Source: Dielma sp000508965
Lineage (GTDB): Bacteria; Bacillota_I; Bacilli_A; Erysipelotrichales; Erysipelotrichaceae
Direction of reading: 5' to 3'
Assembly (NCBI GenBank): GCA_000508965.1
Contig: BAHV02000021.1
Location: forward strand, 62,001 to 126,000
Length of the DNA: 64,000 bases
This document shows, one piece after another, positions 17,157 to 25,727 of the stretch. Both the position numbers and the translations under genes were made by a program. The notes beneath the pieces are model-generated. The model searched no databases. It was given only the letters and a program-made list of their open reading frames with translations, and was not told the DNA's origin. Numbering within the stretch: the stretch's first letter is position 1; each line of letters begins with the position of its first letter.

Positions 17157-18654
17157 GGTTATGGTCATTCCCGCCAGACGGCAGGTCGGGAACACCATCA
17201 ATGCAGCTGAGAAGCCAAAGCTCCGAGTCGCAGCGTACTGCCGTGTCAGTACAGACAGCGATGAGCAGGCCACAAGCTATGACGCACAGATTGAGCATTA
17301 CACGGAGTACATTTCCAAGAATCCAGAATGGCAGCTTGCAGGCATCTTTGCCGATGATGGTATATCCGGCACCAACACAAAAAAGCGTACAGAGTTCAAT
17401 CGCATGATTGATGAATGCATGGCTGGTAACATCGACATGATAATTACAAAGTCCATCAGCCGATTTGCCCGAAACACGCTGGACTGCCTGAAATTTATCC
17501 GCCAGCTAAAGGATAAGAATATCCCCGTTTACTTTGAGAAGGAATCTATCAACACGATGGATGCCAAGGGCGAAGTACTCCTTACCATTATGGCCTCTCT
17601 GGCCCAGCAGGGAAAGGTTCAGGTCAATCATAACCATTTTCTTGGATATACCAAGGACGCCGATGGCAATCTTATCATTGACCCGGAGCAGGCTGAAACT
17701 GTCAAACTTATCTATCGAGAATACCTGGAAGGCTACAGCATGGACAAAATAGCCGCCGGGCTCATGGCTGACGGTATTCTCACCGGCGCAGGCAAGACTA
17801 AATGGTGGACGAGCACCATCAATGCAATTCTACGCAACGAGAAATACATCGGTGACGCCCTTCTCCAAAAGACTTACACCACCGACTTTCTCAGCAAAAC
17901 CAGAATCAAGAATAATGGCACCGTTCCACAATATTATGTAGAAGGCAATCACGACGCCATTATTCCAAAGGAAATCTTCATGCAGGTGCAGGAAGAACTG
18001 GTGCGCAGGCGAGTGGTGCATACCAGCGCCAACGGACGCAAACGCAGCTACAGCAGTAACCATTGCTTCTCCCAGCTTATCTTCTGCGGTGAATGCAATG
18101 AAATGTTCCGTCGCATCCACTGGAACAATCGCGGCTGCAAATCCATTGTATGGCGCTGCGAAAGCCGCCTGCAAAACACCGGCGTCGCCTGCCGGGCCAG
18201 AACAGTCAGCGAGGAGCTGCTGCAGAGCATAATCCTGAAAGCCATTAACGAAATGATTCTGGATAAAAGCGGCTATATGAAAATGCTGCAAGAAAATATC
18301 GCTACGGTCATCCGCAACGACGCCAGCGCCTCCACGGACGACATTGACGCCAAGCTGCTGGAACTGCAAAAAGAACTTTTCAAGAAAGCCAACAATCGTG
18401 ATGCCTATGATAACATTGCCGAGGAGATTTTCCAGCTCCGGGAGCTAAAAGCAAAATCCGAAACTGACAGCGTTATCCGTGATGAAAAGCTAACCCGAAT
18501 TACCGAGCTATGCGATTTTCTAAAGACCCAGCCCAGCGAGATTACAACCTTTGATGAAAGCCTTGTTCGCAGGATGATACAGAAAATCACCGTGTTTGAC
18601 AACCACTTTACGGTGGTGTTCAAGTCTGGGATAAGTGTTGATATTGAAGAATAA
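17143..18654 (+). pseudogene. Large serine recombinase 2 with 19-residue internal deletion
   Basis: 503 residues. The catalytic Ser is S36 in AAYCRVSTDSD; SRFARNT, the recombinase domain, a zinc ribbon (CGECNEMFRRIHWNNRGC ... C) and a coiled coil are all recognisable. However IMASLAQQ (to residue 156) runs straight into GKVQVNHNHFLGYTKD. In the neighbouring recombinase the equivalent positions are separated by the long-helix segment ESTSTSENTKWAVQKRFQN, so about 19 residues (57 bases) are missing in frame. The junction is at CAGCAGG (17605-17611). Loss of part of the dimer helix should impair synapsis, so activity is doubtful although the frame is open. Confidence 0.8.
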
Positions 18655-18666
18655 TACCTACGAAAG

Positions 18667-18709
18667 AAGGCCCTCACCACTGGAATAATATCCGGTGATG
18701 GGGAGCCTT
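18667..18709. terminator. Terminator-like hairpin after recombinase 2
   Basis: AAGGC and CTCACC pair imperfectly with GGTGAT and GCCTT. The hairpin lies between two convergent genes and could serve both. Confidence 0.5.
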
Positions 18710-18711
18710 TA

Positions 18712-19770
18712 CTATAATCCCATATACTCTTTCAATTCATCTATCGTTGGAGAAATCTTTCCATTTCTGAATCTTAATTTTTCTATAGATAGGCCATCAA
18801 ATAACGCCATATTTTTATATTTACTTATCACGGAATATTCGTCTTTATTAATAACATCACCATGCGCACCTTTGTTTCGCAAATCATAAAGTTCTTCTAG
18901 AACTTCAGACAATGTATAATCAGTAGCTTCCAAATCAATATTGTGTTCTTTCACATATTCTTTCATTTTAAACCACATTAAATGTTTTGTAGGCTTTTCC
19001 GGAATATCTATCATTTGAATTATCTCGTTAACCTCATGCTCAATAATGGCACAATATTGCTTAACCAAAATACTAGGCGCAATAGAAAACCTTTCATCCT
19101 TAAAATAGTAATCTTCTTCAATCACATCCGCAGCTACTAAATCTAAAATCGAAGCCTTGTCCAAACCAGAATATTGGTTTTTATAAAGCATGTATATACT
19201 ATTTATTTTGTTAGAGCTGTGCCAATCTACTATGATAAATTCTTCTTGTCGATCGCTTTCGTAAATTTGGATGCTCTCAAGCTCATCGTCAAGATCAGCT
19301 ATCATATAAATGTGTTTTATATAAAAGTCCAACTTTTTCATTAAAATACAATATGCTGTTTGAAAAAAAGCAAGCATAGCCGAATAACAGCAACTCTGAT
19401 ATTCACCTTTCATGGTATATTCAGCCATATTCGTTTGCATCAGTTCTTTGATAACAGCAATGTCATTTTGTCCTAATTTTTCTCCGGTAAGTGCCTTTTC
19501 TCTAGCAGTTGGATCTTTAACAAAAGTATTAAGATAGGCTGCATAATGCTTTGTCTCCGAATTAGTTAGTGCTAAAAGCCCTTGCAAATATTGAACTATA
19601 AATTTGTCATTTATACTATCTCTATTTAAAAGCCCGATGCACTGTGCCAAAAGTACAAGTGCAAACTCTCTTTCGCCATTAAATACCGAATGGCTTACTA
19701 ATATATTGTCTCCATCATCTATATAGCAGCCTTTGAGAATGTTTTTTATTTCACTATATGGTATTATCAT
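18712..19770 (-). CDS. Hypothetical protein with HEPN-like C-terminal motif
   Basis: 352 residues from ATG 19770, which has AAGGAGGACG upstream. No named family is recognised. It is mostly helical. Near the C-terminus it has LRNKGAHGDVI (about 297-307), which fits the R-x4-H motif of HEPN RNases and toxins, and a preceding YCAIIEHEVNEIIQMI helix typical of HEPN neighbours. A middle part (EFIIVDWHSSNKINSIYMLY) looks like beta strands. It is the second gene of a two-gene minus-strand unit between the recombinases and rlmD, a usual place for cargo. A defence or toxin role is inference. Confidence 0.65.
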   Translation of the reverse strand: MIIPYSEIKNILKGCYIDDGDNILVSHSVFNGEREFALVLLAQCIGLLNRDSINDKFIVQYLQGLLALTNSETKHYAAYLNTFVKDPTAREKALTGEKLGQNDIAVIKELMQTNMAEYTMKGEYQSCCYSAMLAFFQTAYCILMKKLDFYIKHIYMIADLDDELESIQIYESDRQEEFIIVDWHSSNKINSIYMLYKNQYSGLDKASILDLVAADVIEEDYYFKDERFSIAPSILVKQYCAIIEHEVNEIIQMIDIPEKPTKHLMWFKMKEYVKEHNIDLEATDYTLSEVLEELYDLRNKGAHGDVINKDEYSVISKYKNMALFDGLSIEKLRFRNGKISPTIDELKEYMGL

Positions 19771-19796
19771 TTCTCGTCCTCCTTCTTGCAATCACA

Positions 19797-20162
19797 TTAA
19801 TACCAGGCTGACATTCCTTCTTTTAATACAATGCCATCATTATATGCATCGCATATTTTGCTGATAGCATGGTCTGCAAAAAAGGTGCTTGTAAAAGATT
19901 CTGTAGCAGAAGGCCACTCATCTTCGGTTAATTCATCCTCGTTCTCTTCTTTCCTCATCCTGTTTATTGATTCACGCATTTCGTTCTGATCATCAACAGA
20001 AACCTCATGGGAAAAATCCATTGGTGCTAACTCCAAAATATCAATCGTCTCTTGTTCCTTATCAATTATTATTATACCATGTCCATTTTCTTCATTGCCT
20101 TCTGGAAAGTACCAATAGACAATATATCGAATTCCTTCTTCTATTAACTTAAATGTCACCAT
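19797..20162 (-). CDS. Hypothetical acidic protein, partner of HEPN-like gene
   Basis: 121 residues, acidic, no membrane segment. The N-terminal half is beta-rich (FKLIEEGIRYIVYWYFPEGN, GHGIIIIDKEQETIDILELA); the C-terminal half is helical (FADHAISKICDAYNDG). The family is unknown. It starts 26 bases before the HEPN-like gene's start region and has GGAGGAGTCC upstream. A small acidic partner ahead of a larger putative RNase is compatible with an antitoxin, but only the position suggests this. Confidence 0.6.
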   Translation of the reverse strand: MVTFKLIEEGIRYIVYWYFPEGNEENGHGIIIIDKEQETIDILELAPMDFSHEVSVDDQNEMRESINRMRKEENEDELTEDEWPSATESFTSTFFADHAISKICDAYNDGIVLKEGMSAWY

Positions 20163-20228
20163 GTCAATTGGACTCCTCCTTCTTCATTGCACCCTGGGTA
20201 TATAATTGTTCTGCAACCTAATCCACGG

Positions 20229-20353
20229 TCTAAACTCTGCGTGACATCTAAATCACTGTGTCAGTGCCCGACATCTAAATCGGCGTCTAAACTATACACA
20301 CTTTTTCCGATAAGCCCTCGTCGCCCTGTTTCCGCAGAGCGTAATGTTTAGAC
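20229..20353. repeat. Cluster of short direct and inverted repeats beside rlmD
   Basis: GACATCTAAATC occurs at 20243-20254 and 20270-20281. GTCTAAAC occurs at 20229-20236 and 20285-20292 and inverted as GTTTAGAC at 20346-20353. CGCAGA near 20333 mirrors TCTGCG near 20236. No gene explains it. It resembles transposase or recombinase binding repeats, or a terminal remnant of an insertion element. Confidence 0.6.
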
Positions 20354-20385
20354 GTCGGATTGAATGTTTTCGTATCTGCGATAGC

Positions 20386-20412
20386 AAAAAAGACCTGAAA
20401 TCAGGCCTTTTT
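20386..20412 (-). terminator. Terminator of rlmD
   Basis: On the minus strand AGGCCTGA and TCAGGTCT pair across TT (one G-U pair), followed by a run of Ts. It lies just after the rlmD stop. Confidence 0.75.
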
Positions 20413-20421
20413 CGCACTTAA

Positions 20422-21762
20422 TTACCTGACCTTAGACATCAGAACTACCGTCTCGACATGATACGTCCACGGAAACATATCCACCGGCTGCACCCGCTCC
20501 ACCCCATATCCTCGCTCCCCCAAATACTTCAAATCCCTCGCCAGCGTCGACGGATCACACGACACATACACGATCCGCCTCGGGTCCATCGTCAAAATCG
20601 CATTCAGCGTCTTCTGGTCACACCCCTTACGCGGCGGATCCACACAAACCACATCCACTCGCTCCCCAGACCTCGCGATCCGATCCGCATACTCCCCCGC
20701 ATCCGCACACACAAAATCCACATTCACAATCCCATTCCGCGCCGCATTCCGTTTCGCATCCTCAATCGCCGCAGCTACAACCTCAACCCCCTGCACATGC
20801 GCAGCCTTCCTTGCCATAAACTGCGTAATCGTCCCAATTCCGCAATACAGATCCACCACACGATCATCCTTCGACAATCCCGCAAATGCCACCGCCTTCT
20901 GATACAGCTTCACCGTCTGCGCCGGATTGATCTGATAAAACGACTTCGACGAAATCTCAAAACTCAGCCCATCAAGCACATCATGAATCACCCGCTCCCC
21001 ATAAAGCAGCACCTCTTCCTCACCTAAAATCACATTATCACACCGCTGATTCAGATTCAAAATCACACTCTTCACCTCAGGCACCTCAGCCACCAGCTGC
21101 TCAGCCATGAGTGACAATTCCTTAACTCTCTTCTCACGCACAATAAACACAACCATCACTTCACCGGTACTGAACCCCACCTTCACCAGCAAATGCCGAA
21201 ACACCTCCGCATTGCCAAACTCCCCAATCAGCCGCTTCATGCACTGCACACTCTTATTGATCAGCTCATGCTGAATCAAACACTCATCCATATCAATAAT
21301 ATCATTGCTGTTGATCCGATAAAAACCACACACCGTCTTTCCAGCCTTATCCAATCCAACCGGCACCTGCCCTTTATTGCGGTAATACCAGCCATCTTCC
21401 ATCATCATCGCATCCTCAACATGACAATCCAAACCACCGATCCGCTCAATCGCATCCTTCACCCGCTGTGTCTTAAACCTCTGCAGCTCCACTAATGAAA
21501 AATGCTGCAGCTGACACCCGCCGCACTGTTTAAAAATCGGACACCTCGGCACCGCCCGCTCAGGACTCTTCGATTCCAATTTCAAAAGTCTTCCATACCC
21601 AAAATTCTTCCGCACCTGCGTCACCACGATCTCACCGCATTCACCCACCAGCATATCCTTCACAAACAGCGGAAATCCATCCACCTTCACAACTCCCAAA
21701 CCCTCAAACGTATAGTTCACACACGTACCTGTCACATGTTCATTTTTCTTCATCATCAGCAC
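20422..21762 (-). CDS. rlmD: 23S rRNA (uracil-1939-C5)-methyltransferase RlmD
   Basis: 446 residues from GTG 21762 (AAGGA nine bases upstream); ATGs at 21756 and 21753 are alternatives. It has an N-terminal TRAM domain (about 5-62), [4Fe-4S] cysteines in CPIFKQCGGCQLQH, SAM-binding motif VDLYCGIGTITQF, DPPRKGC, and the catalytic Cys in VYVSCDPSTLARDL. It methylates U1939 of 23S rRNA or a related uridine. The reading ends with VDMFPWTYHVETVVLMSKVR. The 3' end of this gene (old name rumA) is a known integration site for serine-recombinase elements in streptococci, and here it adjoins the mobile region. The gene itself is intact. Confidence 0.93.
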   Translation of the reverse strand: MLMMKKNEHVTGTCVNYTFEGLGVVKVDGFPLFVKDMLVGECGEIVVTQVRKNFGYGRLLKLESKSPERAVPRCPIFKQCGGCQLQHFSLVELQRFKTQRVKDAIERIGGLDCHVEDAMMMEDGWYYRNKGQVPVGLDKAGKTVCGFYRINSNDIIDMDECLIQHELINKSVQCMKRLIGEFGNAEVFRHLLVKVGFSTGEVMVVFIVREKRVKELSLMAEQLVAEVPEVKSVILNLNQRCDNVILGEEEVLLYGERVIHDVLDGLSFEISSKSFYQINPAQTVKLYQKAVAFAGLSKDDRVVDLYCGIGTITQFMARKAAHVQGVEVVAAAIEDAKRNAARNGIVNVDFVCADAGEYADRIARSGERVDVVCVDPPRKGCDQKTLNAILTMDPRRIVYVSCDPSTLARDLKYLGERGYGVERVQPVDMFPWTYHVETVVLMSKVR

Positions 21763-21806
21763 TCACTCTCATCCTTATTTTCACCATTATACCACAAAAA
21801 AGCTGC

Positions 21807-22388
21807 CTACTTTTCATCAGGCAGCAAGTTCGGCAGCAGATTTTTAATATTCCTTAAATTCGTCGAATCCTTACTGATCCAGCAGGAAATCAGATTACCA
21901 TGAATCAGCGTCAGCAGCATCTTCGAATACCTTTCTGCATTCACTTCATCATAGCCGCACTGCATCAGCTTCTCACTATACAAAACCTCCCACTTGTGAT
22001 AAACCTCCTTCGAAGCAACCGCCAATTCCTCACTGATATAAGTAGCTTCAATACCCATAAACGTAATAATCAGCGACTTCAATCCTTCCCGTCTTTCATC
22101 AATATCCCTGGCCAGACACTCCGCCATCCAGCAAAACACCTCAACTGCACTCTCTGACGCAGAGAAAATATTCTTTCGAATACCCATTTCCATTTTATTA
22201 TAAGCATCATGAACGACCTCAACCGCAAGCTGATTTTTCCCACCAGGAAAATAATGATAAAAAGACCCCTTAGGAATATCACATGCACTCACGATCTCAT
22301 TAATACCAACACCAAAATAACCCTTCTGTGAAAATAACATTGACGCATTCTTTAAAATAAGCTCCCGTTTCTCTGCGCTGTGATTCAT
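21807..22388 (-). CDS. TetR family transcriptional repressor (LmrA/YxaF-like)
   Basis: 193 residues. The N-terminal HTH (about 8-55) reads ILKNASMLFSQKGYFGVGIN then IPKGSFYHYFPGGKNQL, the hallmark of the LmrA/YxaF branch of TetR proteins. The C-terminal domain should bind a small ligand. It lies downstream of the reductase lipoprotein gene in the same orientation. A TAGAC...GTCTA palindrome in that gene's promoter resembles operators of this branch, so autogenous or local repression of the reductase is likely. Confidence 0.88.
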   Translation of the reverse strand: MNHSAEKRELILKNASMLFSQKGYFGVGINEIVSACDIPKGSFYHYFPGGKNQLAVEVVHDAYNKMEMGIRKNIFSASESAVEVFCWMAECLARDIDERREGLKSLIITFMGIEATYISEELAVASKEVYHKWEVLYSEKLMQCGYDEVNAERYSKMLLTLIHGNLISCWISKDSTNLRNIKNLLPNLLPDEK

Positions 22389-22417
22389 ACGGCCACCACC
22401 CTTACTTTTTTATAATA

Positions 22418-22446
22418 AAGGGGCTGATCTTTAATATCAACCCCTT
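22418..22446 (-). terminator. Terminator of reductase lipoprotein gene
   Basis: On the minus strand AAGGGGTTGAT pairs with ATCAGCCCCTT (one G-U pair), followed by TATTAT. It separates the reductase gene from tetR. Confidence 0.75.
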
Positions 22447-22473
22447 ATTTTTAAAATTTACAAATTTCTCTTC

Positions 22474-24261
22474 CTATTTAATCATTGAAGATGCAGACAC
22501 ACCGGCATTTCTTCCGCTAGTCATTGCCCAGCCGAATAATGAACCGCCGTAATAAATATCGCCTTCAAGACCGCCGACAACCTCACCGGCAGCAAACAAG
22601 CCATCCACTGCTTCCTGCTTCGTATTCAGAACCTGCATCTGATCATTGATATGCAGACCGCCAAGCGTTGCATAATAACGCAGCCACATCTGTACAGCAT
22701 AATAAGGGCCATCACTGCTGATCTCAGCACTTAATTTTCTGCCGAACTCATCAGTACCGACAGCTACATCCGCATTAAATTTCTCAGCAGCTGCCGTAAG
22801 TGTACCCTCCGGCAGACTTAAAGTCTTAGCTAAATCTTCAAGTGATTCACCCTTAACCATCACTGGATTTGAAGCACCATTATTCTCCAGCCATTCAGCA
22901 ACATTTTCTTCAGTATAAATATTGCTGCCGATCATTCCCTTATTAAATGCATCAAAGGAAGTCTGATCTAAAATCAAATAATTAGCTTTATTCGGCTTCA
23001 TAGCCTGAATCAAATCATAAGCATTGCCTTGTTCATTCGCAAAACGAACACCCTTTTCATTGACTAAGAAAGCACCGCTTGCTTTATAAGCACCGCCTAC
23101 ACCAGGGTTGCAGTATTGACCTAAACCGCTAGGCATAACGATACTGTTAGGCTGAACATTTACGAATTCCATGTTGATCAAATCAGCATCAACAGCCTTG
23201 GTCATTTCAATCGCATCACCAGTCGCACCGGCAGCACCAGCATAAACAAATTCCTGATATTCAGCAGGCACCAATTCATCATTAGCACCGAATCCGCCGG
23301 TTGCTAAAATAACAGCCTTTGCGTTGATCGTATAAATCTTATCCTTGCCTTCTGCCTTAGCACCGACAACCTTGCCATTTTCAACAATTAATTCAGTACC
23401 TGCAGTATCCAGATAAACTTCACCGCCGGCATCCTTTACGCGCTGAAGCAATGTCTTAACAACCCCTGCTCCGCGTCCGACACCTGAATAAGTACGTCCA
23501 GGTTCAGAGTTATCATATTCAACATTTGCCCCTTCCGGATCCACTAACCAGTCAAAAGCAGCACCTACGGTATTTACGAAAATATCCAAGGTAGCCTCAT
23601 CATTGTGGTTATGTCCATTCGCAAGCATATCAGCCTTTAATTGTTCAGGACTATCCTCATAGCCAGATTCGATCTGCCATTTACTGCCGGTTGCTGTCGT
23701 ACCGGCACCAGCCATTGATGAAGCACCGCCGGCAAATGACATCTTTTCTAATAAAACAACTTTATTCCCTTCCTGAAGAGCAGACAATGAAGCAGTCAAA
23801 CCGGCACCGCCGCCTCCGATAACCAGAATATCAGTCGTTAATTCAACAGTTTCCTTTTCTGTATTCCCTTCAACGACTTGGCTCATCTTCTCCATATCAG
23901 CACCAGCCTGAGTCAATGCATCCTTTAATGCCTCAAGGAAGCCATTGCTGGTAACAGTAGCACCGCTGACCGTATCGATAGCTACACTCTGTTTATCCAA
24001 AACCTCTTGTACCAGTGTTGGTAATGCAGCGCCGCCGATATTTTCTGTTTCGGAATTTTCTAACACTTCAATATTGGTGATTTTCTCAGCATCAACAGTC
24101 ACTGCGATCTTAATATCACCGCCAAATCCTTTTGCCGCAGCTTCATACGTTCCGGCTGTCATTCCTGTTGTATTTTCAACAGGCGCGTCATTTTTAGGCG
24201 CACAGCCAGAGAAAATCAAAGCACCGGCTAAGCATAAGCTTAATAATTTTGCCTTTTTCAT
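22474..24261 (-). CDS. Surface FMN/FAD-dependent reductase lipoprotein (fumarate/urocanate reductase family)
   Basis: 595 residues. A lipoprotein signal ends in LIFSGC (C20), so it is anchored outside the membrane. An FMN-binding domain (about 35-115) contains DTVSGATVTS, which fits the D-x-x-S-G-A-T motif that ApbE-type transferases load with covalent FMN. From about 140 the FAD_binding_2 fold starts with ILVIGGGGAGLTASL and includes AVILATGGFG and the C-terminal GGLHINDQMQVLN and GEVVGGLEGD. Such enzymes pass electrons from extracellular flavin chains to acceptors such as fumarate or urocanate; the substrate here is unknown. No dehydrogenase or EET genes are nearby. Controlled by a sigma-A promoter overlapped by a TetR-type operator. 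Confidence 0.88.
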   Translation of the reverse strand: MKKAKLLSLCLAGALIFSGCAPKNDAPVENTTGMTAGTYEAAAKGFGGDIKIAVTVDAEKITNIEVLENSETENIGGAALPTLVQEVLDKQSVAIDTVSGATVTSNGFLEALKDALTQAGADMEKMSQVVEGNTEKETVELTTDILVIGGGGAGLTASLSALQEGNKVVLLEKMSFAGGASSMAGAGTTATGSKWQIESGYEDSPEQLKADMLANGHNHNDEATLDIFVNTVGAAFDWLVDPEGANVEYDNSEPGRTYSGVGRGAGVVKTLLQRVKDAGGEVYLDTAGTELIVENGKVVGAKAEGKDKIYTINAKAVILATGGFGANDELVPAEYQEFVYAGAAGATGDAIEMTKAVDADLINMEFVNVQPNSIVMPSGLGQYCNPGVGGAYKASGAFLVNEKGVRFANEQGNAYDLIQAMKPNKANYLILDQTSFDAFNKGMIGSNIYTEENVAEWLENNGASNPVMVKGESLEDLAKTLSLPEGTLTAAAEKFNADVAVGTDEFGRKLSAEISSDGPYYAVQMWLRYYATLGGLHINDQMQVLNTKQEAVDGLFAAGEVVGGLEGDIYYGGSLFGWAMTSGRNAGVSASSMIK

Positions 24262-24288
24262 TTGTTCCTCCTATCCGTTCCTCTTAAC

Positions 24289-24336
24289 TAGACGAACGGT
24301 CTACTATTAGTATAACGTTTTCATTCTTAATGTCAA
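24289..24336 (-). promoter_or_regulatory. Promoter and TetR-type operator of the reductase gene
   Basis: On the minus strand TTGACA (24336-24331), a 16-base spacer and TATACT (24314-24309). Immediately downstream, TAGACGAACGGTCTA (24289-24303, plus-strand reading) is a palindrome with arms TAGAC/GTCTA, placed where bound repressor would block initiation. It resembles LmrA/YxaF sites, matching the TetR gene nearby. Confidence 0.75.
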
Positions 24337-24408
24337 GAACCTTATGTGAATATTTTATCGATTATTAATCAATCTTATTTCCTTCCAAGATTTACTAAAA
24401 CAGAAAAA

Positions 24409-24431
24409 GAGAAATGCTTCACACATTTCTC
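24409..24431 (-). terminator. Terminator of the yhf-type operon
   Basis: GAGAAATG and CATTTCTC form a perfect stem with a seven-base loop; on the minus strand it is followed by TTTTT. Confidence 0.85.
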
Positions 24432-24506
24432 CATTTAATTCAAATATAAACACTTAGCAGCACGCTGCAATCTCATTGATGATGACTTTCTCCACCCAGT
24501 AACTCA

Positions 24507-25727
24507 TCATTTATTACGATCAAGCAGTTTCATAAACGATTCACCATTCTGAGGCTTTTTAACGTTGAAGAAATCACAGACACTGGCTCCTACGTCGGAT
24601 AATGATTTCCGTAAGCCTAACTCAACGCCGTGCACCTGCCCATGCCATACCAACAGCGGCACATTTTCACGTGTATGCTTGTTATGACCGATATCCGGAT
24701 CGTTGCCATGATCTGCCATCACGACCAGCACATCCTCATCATTCAGCAGTTCAATGATCTGCGCGATCTTTGCGTCCGCCAGCTTCAGCAATTCCATGTA
24801 CCACTTAGCATCCTGACTGTGACCGGCAAGATCGGTCTCCTGCACATTGGTACAGATAAAACCATGCTTCATAGACTTCACGGCATCAAGCGTCAGATCC
24901 AGCACTTCACCGGTATCTACACAGGAAATCGACTTGCCGCCGTCATTCGCTACAATATCCGCCACCTTGCCAAGCAATGTCACCGGTATGCCTGCATCAG
25001 TAAGTATCGTCGGTGCCTGAACGCTCTTATCCACACCATAACCAAGATGACGGCACATATAGCCTTGTTCATATGACTTCGATTTAACCGCATGAATTCC
25101 AATAAAGCGATCCTCTCTCGTTTCTTCAGCAGCTAATACATCAGCTATCGTATTGCCGGTACCGCCGAATGGAATCACTCGGTTGACAGTCACAACCTCT
25201 CTGACCTGCTGAGCAATTTCCAATTCTTTTTCAAAAGGAAGCACGTCAAGGGGTGCTGTGCAGTTATACGCCATCCCAAAATCCGCATCGATATTATCTG
25301 CCACCGTACATGCATCATCAACAAGCAGATAACGCAGTTTGCCATTGCTTAAATATTCAACCTTATGACCCAGCTTCTTTAAATGCTCAGCCACAGCATC
25401 TACCTGATCTTGAAAGGGCTGAACCTTGGGCTTCTTCGGCAATGTTCCCATGATCTCCTGATGACCCATAAACGTATCAGCACCAAAATGCATTAATTCA
25501 CTTTTTCCAAAGTTTGCCTCTTTACTTAAATTCATACATTGACTTGCCTGACCATATGCATTCATCAAGCCTAAACGCTCTAAGGTCGGAAGCTTCAAAT
25601 CAGGAAAGTCATGCAATATACTGCCAAGGGTTGAACTTTTCTCATCACCGGGACGAGCCACAGCAGCATCCTCCATGGCCCCAACACCAAAGCCATCCAA
25701 GACTATGACTACAAATCGTTTATTCAT
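24507..25727 (-). CDS. yhfW: YhfW-like phosphopentomutase-family metalloenzyme
   Basis: 406 residues of the alkaline-phosphatase superfamily, close to phosphopentomutase (DeoB). Metal-binding motifs are VIVLDGFGVGA near the N-terminus, the Thr/Asp region GADTFMGHQEIMGT, and the C-terminal VVMADHGNDPDIGHNKHTRE. DeoB interconverts ribose-1- and ribose-5-phosphate, but the yhfW branch in enterobacteria has no settled substrate. Context separates it from DeoB: it is the last gene of the yhf-type operon and overlaps yhfX by four bases (ATGA). A good terminator follows. Confidence 0.85.
   Translation of the reverse strand: MNKRFVVIVLDGFGVGAMEDAAVARPGDEKSSTLGSILHDFPDLKLPTLERLGLMNAYGQASQCMNLSKEANFGKSELMHFGADTFMGHQEIMGTLPKKPKVQPFQDQVDAVAEHLKKLGHKVEYLSNGKLRYLLVDDACTVADNIDADFGMAYNCTAPLDVLPFEKELEIAQQVREVVTVNRVIPFGGTGNTIADVLAAEETREDRFIGIHAVKSKSYEQGYMCRHLGYGVDKSVQAPTILTDAGIPVTLLGKVADIVANDGGKSISCVDTGEVLDLTLDAVKSMKHGFICTNVQETDLAGHSQDAKWYMELLKLADAKIAQIIELLNDEDVLVVMADHGNDPDIGHNKHTRENVPLLVWHGQVHGVELGLRKSLSDVGASVCDFFNVKKPQNGESFMKLLDRNK

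Noticed and set aside
20458..21903. Long plus-strand open frames rich in His and Pro opposite rlmD
   Set aside because: They mirror rlmD on the other strand, with skewed composition and no ribosome-binding site.
24507..25727. deoB phosphopentomutase of nucleoside catabolism
   Set aside because: No nucleoside genes are nearby; overlap with yhfX and the operon setting point to yhfW.
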